Positions 25,132-33,421 of a DNA stretch of 64,000 bases are shown here, piece after piece. The DNA is from Elusimicrobiota bacterium. Its GTDB lineage: Bacteria; Elusimicrobiota; Elusimicrobia; FEN-1173. The position numbers and the translations under genes are program-made. The stretch is taken from the NCBI GenBank assembly GCA_016722575.1, contig JADKIY010000001.1, positions 248,001 through 312,000 of the forward strand, in the 5' to 3' direction. Numbering within the stretch: the stretch's first letter is position 1; the number at the start of each line of letters is the position of its first letter. The notes under the pieces were generated by a model. It had not been told where the DNA came from. It ran no database searches and saw only the letters and a list, made by a program, of their open reading frames with translations.

Positions 25132-26802
25132 GCCACTTTTCCGACGACGCGCCGCTTCCTGCTCGTGTACCCCGAGTTCAAGCCGACCATGTGGGGACTC
25201 CAGTACACCTTGCCCTTGATCGCCAAAAAATCCCTCGTGCCCCCTCTGGGACTCCTCACCATCGCGGCGTTGACCCCTCCCGAATACGACCTCCGGGTGG
25301 TGGACCTCAATTGCGAGCCGTTGACCGACGCCCAATTGGATTGGGCGGACGCGGTTCTCCTTTCCGCCATGCTCCCCCAAAAAGACGCCCTCTTCCGTGC
25401 GGCCGACCGGGCCCGGGCGCGGGGGAAATTCGTGGTCATGGGCGGGCCTTACCCCACCGCCTGCCCCGAGGAATGCCGACCCCATTGCGACGCCCTGGTC
25501 CTGAACGAGGGGGAAATCACCTGGCCGCAATTCCTGCGGGATCTGGAAGCCGGGCGGCCGAAGGACCTTTATCAAACGGACGAAAAGGCCGATATGACGA
25601 AATCCCCGGCTCCCCGCTTCGATCTCCTGAATTTATCGCATTACACCAACGTGCCGCTGCAGTTCGCCCGGGGATGCCCCTTCCAGTGCGAGTTTTGCGA
25701 CATCATCGTCATGTTGGGCCGGGTGCCCCGCCTGAAAACGGTCCCCCAATTCATCCACGAACTGGATCTGCTTTACGCGACGGGCTACCGGGGCCAGGTG
25801 GGGGTGGTCGATGATAATTTCATAGGGAATGGGCGCGAGGTGCGGCTCCTTTTAAAAGCGATGAACGCCTGGAACGCAGAGCACGGGCACCCCTTCCATT
25901 ACTTTTGCCAAGCCACGGTGAATTTGGCTGACGACGACGCCCTTTTGGAAGCGGTCGCCGCCGCCGATTTCACTCTGGCGTTTCTAGGGATTGAATCGCC
26001 GTCCATGGACAGCCTGAAGGAAACACGCAAGTTTCAAAACACGAACCATCCCCTTTTGGACCGGGTGCGGAAAATTCAGGCCGCCGGCATCCAGGTGATG
26101 GCCGGTTTCATCGTCGGTTTTGATAACGATCCGGAAAACATTTTTGAGGCCCAGAGGGATTTCATCGCCCGGGCCGCGATTCCCAACGTTTACATCAGCC
26201 CCCTGGTAGCCCTCCCGGGGACGCCCCTGTTCGATCGCATGCGCAAAGAGGGGCGACTGATCCCGGGGGAAGAGACCAAACACACCTTCATTTCCGGCTA
26301 CACCAACATCCGGTACCGCCGGCCCATGAACGATTTTTTGGACGGTCACCGCCGGTTGCTCGAAAGCGTTTACCACCCGCGAGCCTATTTTGAGAGGGCG
26401 GTCGACACCCTCCACCGATTCCCCGCGCCCGTTTCTCTTCGGGATCGGGGACGCATTTTCCAACAGGAATTCCATCAGGTCTTTCGACTGATGCCCTCGG
26501 TGCGGGAGGCCCACCTGAAGCGGAAAAGCGTGGCGGGAGGGATATTCGGCCTGGCCCGGTCCGCTTGGCGGTTTTTTCGGGGCGTCCCCGGGCCGGTCCG
26601 GCGTGAAATCCCCCGATTTTTTTGGAACGTTTTGCGCTCGTCTCCCCAACGTTTCCCCTGGGTGATCCACCATGTTTGCATGGAAATTCATTTCTATCGG
26701 CTCGTTTTTGAAATGCTCATCCCGGAGTTGGATCAACGCCGGGCCGCCCTCGCGCCGGAAACCACCTCCGCCCCGCCCTCTCCCCCCGAAACGACGGTTT
26801 GA
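25129..26802 (+). CDS. B12-binding radical SAM protein, DUF4070/HpnP-like
   Basis: A 557-aa protein with an N-terminal cobalamin-binding-type Rossmann domain (residues about 10-160; FVVMGGPYPTACPEEC). The radical SAM domain carries FARGCPFQCEFCDIIVM (C-x3-C-x2-C at about residue 184) and GRVPRLKTV, then VVDDNFIGN and AGFIVGFDNDP; a DUF4070-type C-terminal part follows. The layout and motifs closely resemble hopanoid C-2 methylase HpnP and its relatives, which put methyl groups on unactivated carbons of lipids. No hopanoid genes are in the window, so the substrate is open. It is divergent from a P450 and ahead of tRNA-Glu. Confidence 0.82.
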   Translation: MATFPTTRRFLLVYPEFKPTMWGLQYTLPLIAKKSLVPPLGLLTIAALTPPEYDLRVVDLNCEPLTDAQLDWADAVLLSAMLPQKDALFRAADRARARGKFVVMGGPYPTACPEECRPHCDALVLNEGEITWPQFLRDLEAGRPKDLYQTDEKADMTKSPAPRFDLLNLSHYTNVPLQFARGCPFQCEFCDIIVMLGRVPRLKTVPQFIHELDLLYATGYRGQVGVVDDNFIGNGREVRLLLKAMNAWNAEHGHPFHYFCQATVNLADDDALLEAVAAADFTLAFLGIESPSMDSLKETRKFQNTNHPLLDRVRKIQAAGIQVMAGFIVGFDNDPENIFEAQRDFIARAAIPNVYISPLVALPGTPLFDRMRKEGRLIPGEETKHTFISGYTNIRYRRPMNDFLDGHRRLLESVYHPRAYFERAVDTLHRFPAPVSLRDRGRIFQQEFHQVFRLMPSVREAHLKRKSVAGGIFGLARSAWRFFRGVPGPVRREIPRFFWNVLRSSPQRFPWVIHHVCMEIHFYRLVFEMLIPELDQRRAALAPETTSAPPSPPETTV

Positions 26803-26827
26803 CAGGTCCCGACCGACCCGGTATAAT
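26799..26827 (+). promoter_or_regulatory. Consensus sigma-70 promoter upstream of tRNA-Glu
   Basis: TTGACA (26799-26804), exactly 17 nt, TATAAT (26822-26827): a perfect consensus promoter, the best in the window. The -35 overlaps the stop codon region of the radical SAM gene. The transcript would begin about 160 nt before the tRNA. Confidence 0.85.
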
Positions 26828-26833
26828 GAACTT

Positions 26834-26993
26834 CGACGGTCGAATTAAATCCCTTCGGATTTATCAAGCTCTTTTCTGACACCGCCCCGCGCCCGCCGGG
26901 GTCCATCCCCCGCCTCCCGAACCCGACCCGGATTCCCCTCCGCCCCGCGCCTTCGCGGGCAAGACGAAAATCCGTCGGAACCGTGGGCAAAAT
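26834..26993 (+). ncRNA. Structured tRNA precursor leader or small RNA
   Basis: The 160 nt between the consensus promoter and tRNA-Glu hold no gene. A 7-bp hairpin (TAAATCC / GGATTTA, 26846-26863) and a G+C hairpin near 26945-26959 (CCCGCG, short loop, CGCGGG) are visible. Most likely this is a processed precursor leader; a separate small RNA is possible. Confidence 0.3.
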
Positions 26994-27067
26994 GGCCCGT
27001 TCGTCTAGCGGCCCAGGACGCCGCCCTCTCAAGGCGGAGATCACGGGTTCGAATCCCGTACGGGCCA
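26994..27067 (+). tRNA. tRNA-Glu (anticodon CTC)
   Basis: The cloverleaf is complete: acceptor GGCCCGT pairing with ACGGGCC, a D-arm with TTCGTCTAG and GGCCCAGGAC typical of tRNA-Glu, and an anticodon stem CCGCC/GGCGG around loop CTCTCAA with anticodon CTC (reads GAG). The T-arm is CGGGTTCGAATCCCG. The discriminator base is A, and CCA is not encoded. Confidence 0.95.
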
Positions 27068-27210
27068 TTTTGCCGATGTTCCGGTCAGCGGGTTCAGCGT
27101 CGGAGCGGAGAACCCGGTCCGACGCTTGAATCGGGCGGAGTCCCCTCGATCAAGGCCGGGGGCCGTTGTCCCGTACGGGTCCTTTTGCCGATGTTTTTGT
27201 CGGCGGGTTC
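27054..27210 (+). repeat. Direct repeat pair spanning tRNA-Glu 3' end
   Basis: A 42-nt direct repeat, copy one at 27054-27095 and copy two at 27169-27210, with 36 of 42 positions identical by hand count. Each begins with TCCCGTACGGG from the tRNA 3' end and continues through TTTTGCCGATGTT into GCGGGTTC. It shows the duplication extended beyond the tRNA. An att-site origin is less likely because nothing mobile lies between. Confidence 0.6.
27130..27183 (+). pseudogene. Decayed tandem copy of tRNA-Glu (3' half)
   Basis: Downstream of the functional tRNA a second CCCTC-GATCAAGGC (near 27143-27156) matches its anticodon arm with a 2-nt insertion. TCCCGTACGGG (27169-27179) repeats its 3' acceptor/T-arm strand exactly. 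The T-arm between is about 6 nt shorter and cannot fold normally. The pattern fits a tandem duplication that has decayed. Confidence 0.55.
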
Positions 27211-27254
27211 GGGATCGGGCCCTTCGTCCTTGTTTCCGACGATCGGAAAGTTGA

Positions 27255-27260
27255 TACAAT
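27255..27260 (+). promoter_or_regulatory. Probable -10 box for the sugar-type ABC ATPase
   Basis: TACAAT lies 47 nt before the ATG; TTGTTT at 27230-27235 (19-nt spacing) could be a poor -35. A ribosome site AGGAGA (27291-27296) lies 11 nt before the start, so this gene has a conventional leader. Confidence 0.4.
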
Positions 27261-27307
27261 AGTTCCTCCACCGCGTGGTTCGCGGAGACCAGGAGACGAA
27301 ACGCCCC

Positions 27308-28471
27308 ATGGCGCGCGTGATCCTCAAGAACCTCACGAAAAGTTTCGGCGATCACCCGATCGTCAACAACGTTTCCTTGGACATTCCCGACAAGGAATTT
27401 TTCATCCTCGTCGGCCCCTCCGGCTGCGGCAAATCCACCACCCTCCGCATGATCGCCGGTCTGGAAGAATTGACCTCCGGCGAGATTCACATCAATGGTC
27501 GAATGGTCAATCACGTCCGTCCCAAGGACCGGGACATCGCCATGGTGTTCCAGAACTACGCCCTCTACCCCCACATGTCGGTCTACGAGAACATGGCCTT
27601 CGGGCTGAAACTTCGTGGGTATTCCCGAGCGGAAATCGATCGCCGGGTCCGTGAAGCCGCCGACATATTGACCCTCGGCCCCTACCTGGACCGGAAACCC
27701 CGCGCCCTTTCGGGCGGCCAGCGCCAGCGGGTCGCCGTTGGGCGCGCCATCGTCCGGAAACCCCAGGTTTTTCTTTTTGACGAACCCCTGTCCAACCTGG
27801 ACGCCAAGCTCCGGGTCCAAATGCGGCTGGAACTCTCCAAACTCCACGAACGCCTCCAAACCACCATCGTCTACGTCACCCACGACCAGGTGGAAGCCAT
27901 GACCATGGGCGATCGCATTTGCGTCATGAAGGACGGTGAGGTCCAGCAAGTGGCCCCCCCGCTGGAACTGTATCAACACCCGGCGAACCAATTCGTCGCC
28001 GGCTTCATCGGAAATCCCCCCATGAATTTTTTCCCGGTGATCGTGGAAACCGGCCGGGGGGGACCGGTCCTGCGCCACGCCTCTTTCAACCTGACCGTTC
28101 CCAAGACCCTGGCGGACCAGGCGCGCCCCTTGGTCGGGCGCGAAGTCAATTTCGGCATCCGCCCCGAGGACCTCTACGACCGTCTTTTTTACAACTACCC
28201 CGTGAGCGACGGGTCCAGCGTCAAGGCGGTGGTCGACGTCGTCGAGCCGATGGGTTCCGAAATCTATCTCTATCTCCGAGCCGGCACCGTGGATTTGGTC
28301 GTTCGGGTCCCCGCCTACGTCAAAGCCGAGGCCGGGCGGACCATGGATCTCGTGTTCAATTTGGAGCAAATGCATTTGTTCGACCGCGGCACGGGCCAGT
28401 CGCTTCTCAAGCCCATCGCGGCCCCGGCTCTTCCGCCGCGCCCCACCGCGGCGGCTTCCGCCCTCCCTTAA
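27308..28471 (+). CDS. ugpC: Sugar-type ABC transporter ATPase (UgpC/MsmK/MalK family)
   Basis: ATP-binding subunit of CUT1-type sugar importers, 387 aa. Walker A GPSGCGKSTT (about residue 38), signature ALSGGQRQRVAVGRAI, Walker B VFLFDEPLSNLDAKLR and the switch THDQVEAM are intact. The C-terminal third is the TOBE/OB regulatory domain (FGIRPEDLYD). No permease or binding protein lies nearby, so it probably energises one or more importers encoded elsewhere, as MsmK does. The start is ATG 27308, with AGGAGA upstream; a GTG at 27275 is less likely. Confidence 0.88.
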   Translation: MARVILKNLTKSFGDHPIVNNVSLDIPDKEFFILVGPSGCGKSTTLRMIAGLEELTSGEIHINGRMVNHVRPKDRDIAMVFQNYALYPHMSVYENMAFGLKLRGYSRAEIDRRVREAADILTLGPYLDRKPRALSGGQRQRVAVGRAIVRKPQVFLFDEPLSNLDAKLRVQMRLELSKLHERLQTTIVYVTHDQVEAMTMGDRICVMKDGEVQQVAPPLELYQHPANQFVAGFIGNPPMNFFPVIVETGRGGPVLRHASFNLTVPKTLADQARPLVGREVNFGIRPEDLYDRLFYNYPVSDGSSVKAVVDVVEPMGSEIYLYLRAGTVDLVVRVPAYVKAEAGRTMDLVFNLEQMHLFDRGTGQSLLKPIAAPALPPRPTAAASALP

Positions 28472-28580
28472 CTCCCATGGGCCGTCCCCCCCCCGCTCGC
28501 CTCCGGGTCGGTCGCCGGAAAGAGCGCCGTTCCACAGCGGCCCGGGGCTTTTGCCCTTTTCCCGGATTTTCAATTCACCC

Positions 28581-28964
28581 ATGATCTGGCGCGTCCTCTC
28601 CCACGCCGTGGCCGTTTATCACGGACTGAACGTTTTGTGGATCAATTTCGGCGTTTTTTTCGTCTGGCGCCGGCCCGTGTGGCGGGCCGTCCATCTGGCC
28701 AGCGTTTGGATCGCGTTCATCACCTTGTCCCAAGGCCTCTATTGCCCCATGACCAAAATTGAAAACGCCTTTACGGCCTACTACGATCCTTCCAAGACTT
28801 ACTCCACGGGCTTCATTCTTCGCTACTTTCGGCCCATGGTGTGGTGGGACATGACCCAGCCCCAGATCGTGAAAGCCATGTCCGTCCTCACCCTCCTCGT
28901 CACCGTCTTTTACGCCTGGCTCTGGGCCCGGGAAAACGTCCGCCGCAAGCGGCCCCCGGTTTGA
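28581..28964 (+). CDS. DUF2784 family membrane protein
   Basis: A 127-aa protein with about four membrane helices and the DUF2784 pattern: a helix with AVYHGLNVLWINFGVFF, then a helix with VWIAFITLSQGLYCPMTKIENAF. Function of the family is unknown. ATG 28581 is chosen over an ATG 30 nt earlier because it begins directly at the first helix. The stop overlaps the TTG of the next gene (TTGA), so the two are probably co-translated. Confidence 0.75.
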   Translation: MIWRVLSHAVAVYHGLNVLWINFGVFFVWRRPVWRAVHLASVWIAFITLSQGLYCPMTKIENAFTAYYDPSKTYSTGFILRYFRPMVWWDMTQPQIVKAMSVLTLLVTVFYAWLWARENVRRKRPPV

Positions 28965-29545
28965 AAAAAATCCTTCTTCTGGGCCTGGCCGCCGGCTTGG
29001 CGACGCCTCTCCGGGCGGCACCGGCCGTTAAGTTCGGGCACCACCGCTACCGTGAGGCCCGGACGGTCGATTTGGCCGAGGCCGGCCCTTACCGGGCCTC
29101 CGGTCGGCGGGTGAAAATGCGGGCCCCCGCCGCCTCCGCGTTCCAAAAAATGGCGGAGGCCGCCCGGCGGGACGGCGTGTCTTTGATCCCCATTTCGGGT
29201 TTTCGAAGCCGGGAATACCAACGGGGCCTTTTCGAGCGGGCCCGCCGGAAATACGGCGACTCCGAGCGGGAAGCGGCCAAGTGGGTGGCGCCCCCGGGCT
29301 ATTCCGAACATCACACCGGATGGACTCTGGATCTCGGGGACGGTGACGCGCCGGATACCGATGTGGATCAATCGTTTGAGAAGACGAAAGCCTTTCTTTG
29401 GCTCCGCGCCCACGCGGCCGATCACCAATTTGAATTGTCCTTCCCCTTGGACAACCCCCAAGGGGTGAGTTACGAACCTTGGCATTGGCGCTTCCTGGGC
29501 GAGCCGGAATCCCGCCGGCTCTTTCACCCGGCGTCGGGGAATTGA
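28961..29545 (+). CDS. M15 D-alanyl-D-alanine carboxypeptidase (VanY type), secreted
   Basis: Residues 1-20 (KKILLLGLAAGLATPLRAAP) form a signal peptide. The M15B core follows with SGFRSREYQRGLF, the zinc His/Asp pair in SEHHTGWTLDLGDG, and the third ligand and catalytic region in YEPWHWRF. Such enzymes trim terminal D-Ala or act as LD-peptidases on the wall. TTG 28961 overlaps the DUF2784 stop. Length 194 aa before processing is short but complete. Confidence 0.85.
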   Translation: MKKILLLGLAAGLATPLRAAPAVKFGHHRYREARTVDLAEAGPYRASGRRVKMRAPAASAFQKMAEAARRDGVSLIPISGFRSREYQRGLFERARRKYGDSEREAAKWVAPPGYSEHHTGWTLDLGDGDAPDTDVDQSFEKTKAFLWLRAHAADHQFELSFPLDNPQGVSYEPWHWRFLGEPESRRLFHPASGN

Positions 29546-29605
29546 TTTTTCGACGGTCCACCGAGCCGCCGCCCCGATGCTCCCCTTCCCTGGGACAAAC
29601 CCCCT

Positions 29606-30985
29606 TTGACTCCGGCCGCCGCCCCTCGCTTTGAACGCGTCGCTCCCGGTCCTTCCTGGGGAACGCTCCTCGCGGAATACCCCGCCCTTTTGCGGGATCC
29701 CCTGGCCGTTGTGGCCCGGTGGCGGGATCGGTTCGGGCCCGCGATCCAGCTCCCCCACGGCGGCGCCCCCCTTCTTCTCCTCTCCTCGGCGGACGACATG
29801 GCCCACATCCTCGTGGCCCGCCACGGAGCCTACCTCAAGCGGGGGAACCTCGCGGTGGGCTACGACGTCCTCGGCCAGGGCCTGGTCACGAGCAACGGGC
29901 CATTGCACGACCGCCAGCGGCGGCTCTTGTCTCCCGCTTTTCACCCTCGCCGCTTTGAAAATCTTCCCGCCACGGCCCTGGAAGTGGCCCAGCGGATGAC
30001 CGCGTCTTGGAACGAGGGGGCGACCGTCGATTTGGCCCGGGCGCTCACGCGCATCGCCTTCACCGTCCTTTGCAAAACGTTTTTCTCCTCGGAATTGGAA
30101 CCCGTCCTCGACGACCTCATCGCGGCCTTCCTGAAGGGCCAGCGGTACCTTCAACGGGGCTTGCTCACCCCGTGGCCCCATCTGGCCCGTCTTCCCTGGC
30201 GGAGAGGCTACCGACAAACTTTTCCCTTGTTTTTTGAAACGGCCGACGCCCTGGTCCGGGGCCGCCGGGCGTCGGGCCCCCGGGGGGACATGCTGGACGC
30301 CCTTCTTAACGGAAAGACCGAGGAGGGCAGGCCCCTCCCCGACGCGTTGATTCGGGACGAGATCCTCACCTTTATGGCGGCGGGCCACGAAACCACCGCC
30401 AACGCCATCGCCTGGTCCTTGTGGCTCCTGGCGCGCCACCCGGCGGTTCTCGCCCGCCTTCAAAAAGAAGTCGACGCGGTCCCCGTGGACGGCCGCGGTC
30501 CGGACCCGCGAGCGCTGGTTTACACGGAACAAGTTTTTTGCGAAGCCCTGCGCCTCTTCCCGCCCATTTACAGCATCGGCCGCGACGCGGCGGAACCGGA
30601 CCTCCTCCCTTCCGGAACGCGGATTCCGGCCCGATCCCACGTCGTTATGATGACCTATCTCGTGCACCGGGATCCCCGCGCCTTCCCCGAACCGGACCGC
30701 TTCGACCCGGAACGCTTCGCCCCGTCCCGCCGCGACAGCGTCCCCGCCCGCTATTTCCTTCCCTTCGGCGAAGGGCCCCGGAGTTGCATCGGGGAGGGGT
30801 TCGCGACCCTCCTGGGGAAAACCCTCCTCTTTTTCTTCGCGCGGTCCTTCGCCTGGGAACTTCGGCCCCGCCCGGCCGTCCGCCCGGAACTATTGATCGC
30901 CCTGCGCCCCCGGGAGGGCGTCTGGGCCCGGATCTCCCGGCGTCCGGGCGTTGGTCTCCCCCGAAGGCCTCCCGACGGGTTATAA
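29606..30985 (+). CDS. Cytochrome P450 (second paralogue)
   Basis: Haem-thiolate monooxygenase of 459 aa. I-helix FMAAGHETTANAIAW carries the AGxET acid-alcohol pair, the K-helix is CEALRLFPP, then PDRFDPERF and the haem loop LPFGEGPRSCIGEGFA with the Cys ligand. It resembles the minus-strand P450 at 23.7 kb, but its I-helix (AGHETT) is closer to consensus than the other copy (AAHETV). Start TTG 29606; GTG or ATG alternatives would cut into the first conserved segment. A paralogous pair either side of a B12 radical SAM gene suggests one pathway on a hydrophobic substrate, but that is inference. Confidence 0.92.
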   Translation: MTPAAAPRFERVAPGPSWGTLLAEYPALLRDPLAVVARWRDRFGPAIQLPHGGAPLLLLSSADDMAHILVARHGAYLKRGNLAVGYDVLGQGLVTSNGPLHDRQRRLLSPAFHPRRFENLPATALEVAQRMTASWNEGATVDLARALTRIAFTVLCKTFFSSELEPVLDDLIAAFLKGQRYLQRGLLTPWPHLARLPWRRGYRQTFPLFFETADALVRGRRASGPRGDMLDALLNGKTEEGRPLPDALIRDEILTFMAAGHETTANAIAWSLWLLARHPAVLARLQKEVDAVPVDGRGPDPRALVYTEQVFCEALRLFPPIYSIGRDAAEPDLLPSGTRIPARSHVVMMTYLVHRDPRAFPEPDRFDPERFAPSRRDSVPARYFLPFGEGPRSCIGEGFATLLGKTLLFFFARSFAWELRPRPAVRPELLIALRPREGVWARISRRPGVGLPRRPPDGL

Positions 30986-30986
30986 T
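30981..30986 (+). promoter_or_regulatory. -10 box upstream of ettA
   Basis: A perfect TATAAT overlaps the end of the P450 gene, 34 nt before the ettA ATG. No clear -35 is visible. A GAAAGG ribosome site (31009-31014) lies 6 nt before the start, so ettA has a conventional leader. Confidence 0.5.
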
Positions 30987-31020
30987 AGTCCCCGCGTCTC
31001 TCATTTAAGAAAGGCACCCC

Positions 31021-32694
31021 ATGGCCGGCGAATATATATTTACGATTGAAGATCTCTCCAAATCCTTCGGGTCCAAGAAACTGTTCGAAGGGATCTACCT
31101 CTCCTTTTATCACAAAGCCAAAATCGGCATCGTGGGGGAGAACGGCTCCGGCAAATCGACCCTCCTCCGCATTATGGCCGGCGTGGAAAAGGATTTTCGG
31201 GGAAAAGCCGAGGCCAAAAAGGGCGCCAAAATCGGCTACTTGCCCCAGGAGCCCCGCCTGGACCCGACGAAAACGGTTCGCGAGGAAGTGGAGGAAGCCT
31301 TCGCCGACATCAAAAAGATGTTGGCCGACTACGACAAGATTTCCGAAAGCATGTCGGGCGAACTTTCCCCGGACGACATGGAAAAGGCCCTGGAAAAAAT
31401 GGGGCGGTTGCAGGAACAAATCGAGGCCATTGATGGATGGAACTTGAAACGCCAGGTGGACGTCGCCATGGACGCCCTGCTTCTGCCCGAGGACACGACG
31501 CTCTGCAACGTGCTCTCCGGCGGTGAAGCCCGCCGGGTGGCCCTTTGCAAACTGCTTTTGCTGAAGCCCGACATGCTCCTTCTCGACGAACCCACCAACC
31601 ACCTGGACGCCGAAACCGTGGCCTGGCTGGAAAACGCGCTCAAGGAATACCCGGGCAACGTCATCGTCGTCACCCACGACCGCTACTTCCTGGACAACAT
31701 CACCCAATGGATTTTGGAACTGGACCACGGCAAAGGCATTCCCTTCGAGGGCAGCTACCACGAATGGCTCGCCGCCAAAGCCAAACGGCTCGCCGACGAG
31801 GACAAGCGGGCCTCGGCCCTGCAGAAACATTTGGAAAAGGAATTGGAATGGATGCGCCAGACCCCCTCGGGCCGTCGGACCAAAAGCAAGGCCCGCGTCC
31901 GGGACTACGAAAGCCTGGCCTCCCAGCAAAAAACCATCGACGTCAACAGCTTGGACATCGAAGTCGTCCAAGGGCCCAAACTCGGCAACCGCGTGGTGGA
32001 TTTTGAAAACGTCTCCAAGGCCTACGGCGACAACGGCCTCATGAAGGACGTGAGTTTCAGCGTGCCCCGCGGCGCCATTGTGGGCCTGGTGGGTCCCAAC
32101 GGCGTCGGGAAAACCACGCTCTTCCGCATGCTGGTCGGCCAGGAAAAACCCGACGCCGGGCAGGTCAAAATCGGCGAAACGGTGGTGTTCTCCTACGTCG
32201 ACCAGAAACGCGAAGACCTCTCCCCCGACAAGACCGTCTTCCAGGAAATCTCCGGCGGCAGCGATCTGCTGAAATTCGGCGACAAGGAAGTCCCCGCCCG
32301 GGTTTACTTGACGCGCTTCAACTTCCGGGGCGTCGACCAACAGAAGAAAGTCGGCTCCCTCTCCGGCGGCGAACGCAACCGCCTCCACTTGGCCAAGCAG
32401 ATGCTCAAGGGCGGCAACGTCCTCCTCCTGGACGAACCCACCAACGACCTGGACGTGGACACCATCCGCGCCCTCGAAGACGCTCTTTTGGATTTCTCCG
32501 GGTGCGTGATGGTCATCAGCCACGACCGCTTTTTCCTGGACCGCGTCTGCTCCCACCTGATCGTCTACGAGGGCGAGGGAAAACTGCGCTGGTTCGAGGG
32601 GAACTTCCAGGAGTACGAAGCCAAGCGCCGGGAAGAACTGGGCGGCCGGGAAGAATCCCGCCGGTCGAAATACAAAAAACTTTCCCTTCGCTGA
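31021..32694 (+). CDS. ettA: Energy-dependent translational throttle protein EttA (ABC-F)
   Basis: A ribosome-associated ABC-F ATPase that gates the first elongation step according to ATP/ADP. Two ABC domains lack membrane parts: the first with GENGSGKST, LSGGEARRVALCKLL and LLLDEPTNHLD, the second with GPNGVGKTT, LSGGERNRLHLAKQM and LLLDEPTNDLD. The arm insertion in domain 1 (about residues 85-140) and the linker with TPSGRRTKSKARV fit EttA. Length 557 aa is the usual size. Confidence 0.93.
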   Translation: MAGEYIFTIEDLSKSFGSKKLFEGIYLSFYHKAKIGIVGENGSGKSTLLRIMAGVEKDFRGKAEAKKGAKIGYLPQEPRLDPTKTVREEVEEAFADIKKMLADYDKISESMSGELSPDDMEKALEKMGRLQEQIEAIDGWNLKRQVDVAMDALLLPEDTTLCNVLSGGEARRVALCKLLLLKPDMLLLDEPTNHLDAETVAWLENALKEYPGNVIVVTHDRYFLDNITQWILELDHGKGIPFEGSYHEWLAAKAKRLADEDKRASALQKHLEKELEWMRQTPSGRRTKSKARVRDYESLASQQKTIDVNSLDIEVVQGPKLGNRVVDFENVSKAYGDNGLMKDVSFSVPRGAIVGLVGPNGVGKTTLFRMLVGQEKPDAGQVKIGETVVFSYVDQKREDLSPDKTVFQEISGGSDLLKFGDKEVPARVYLTRFNFRGVDQQKKVGSLSGGERNRLHLAKQMLKGGNVLLLDEPTNDLDVDTIRALEDALLDFSGCVMVISHDRFFLDRVCSHLIVYEGEGKLRWFEGNFQEYEAKRREELGGREESRRSKYKKLSLR

Positions 32695-32728
32695 CCCCCG
32701 TGCGCGGAGATCGAAAGGCGGCCGACCG

Positions 32729-33421
32729 ATGAGCGCGCCGTCGACCGCCGAGCCGGTCCTTGACGCCCGGGAATTGAATAAATCCTATAGGGTCGATGGT
32801 CGCTCCCTCGACGTTCTGCGGGGCGTTTCGTTTCGCATGGCGACCGGCGAATCCGTGGCCATTCAGGGGGTTTCGGGAAGCGGAAAATCCACCCTCCTTT
32901 CCCTCTTGGCGGGATTGGATCGCCCCACCTCCGGTGAAATCACTCTGGGCGGGGAGCGTTTGGACCTTTTGCCGGAAAAGGAATTGGCGCGGATTCGCCG
33001 GGAAAAAATAGGTTTCGTCTTTCAAGCTTTCCACTTGGTGCCGAGCCTCACCGTATTGGAAAACGTCCTTCTTCCGGCCGCCTTCCGCTCCGGCGTCTTT
33101 TCCGAGGACCGCGGGCGGGCGCTCCTGGAGCGCGTCGGGCTGGCCGACCGCGCCGGACATTTTCCGGACCAGCTCTCCGGCGGGGAAAAACAGCGGGCCG
33201 CCCTGGCCCGGGCGCTGGTCAACGAACCCCCGCTGATATTCGCCGACGAACCCACCGGCAATCTGGATTCCAAAAACGGCCGAGCGGTTCTCGACCTTTT
33301 GGAGGAGCACACCCGCGCCGCGGGACGCGCCCTGTTGCTCGTCACCCACGACGACGCCGTGGCGGCCCGGGCGGATCGGCGCGTCCTCCTAAAGGACGGC
33401 GCCCTCTCCCCGGCCTCGTGA
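32729..33421 (+). CDS. LolD/YbbA-type ABC transporter ATPase
   Basis: A 230-aa ATPase of the LolD/MacB group: Walker A GVSGSGKSTLLSLLAG (about residue 47), signature QLSGGEKQRAALARAL, Walker B LIFADEPTGNLDS, switch VTHDDAVA. Followed by a GTGA-coupled FtsX-type permease and a TesA-like lipoprotein esterase, the same arrangement as E. coli ybbA-ybbP-tesA. It probably powers extraction or handling of envelope lipids or lipoproteins rather than import. Confidence 0.9.
   Translation: MSAPSTAEPVLDARELNKSYRVDGRSLDVLRGVSFRMATGESVAIQGVSGSGKSTLLSLLAGLDRPTSGEITLGGERLDLLPEKELARIRREKIGFVFQAFHLVPSLTVLENVLLPAAFRSGVFSEDRGRALLERVGLADRAGHFPDQLSGGEKQRAALARALVNEPPLIFADEPTGNLDSKNGRAVLDLLEEHTRAAGRALLLVTHDDAVAARADRRVLLKDGALSPAS

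Noticed and set aside
27130..27183. Second functional tRNA-Glu
   Set aside because: The T-arm is shortened and no acceptor or D-arm partner can be found; it cannot form a cloverleaf.
27054..27210. Repeat flanking a possible integrated element at tRNA-Glu
   Set aside because: Only about 73 nt separate the repeat copies, there is no integrase, and the sequence between resembles the tRNA itself, so a decayed tandem duplication fits better.
28540..28562. Terminator after the sugar-type ABC ATPase (GGGC-TTTT-GCCC-TTTT)
   Set aside because: The stem is only 4 bp and lies close to the next start; too weak to call.
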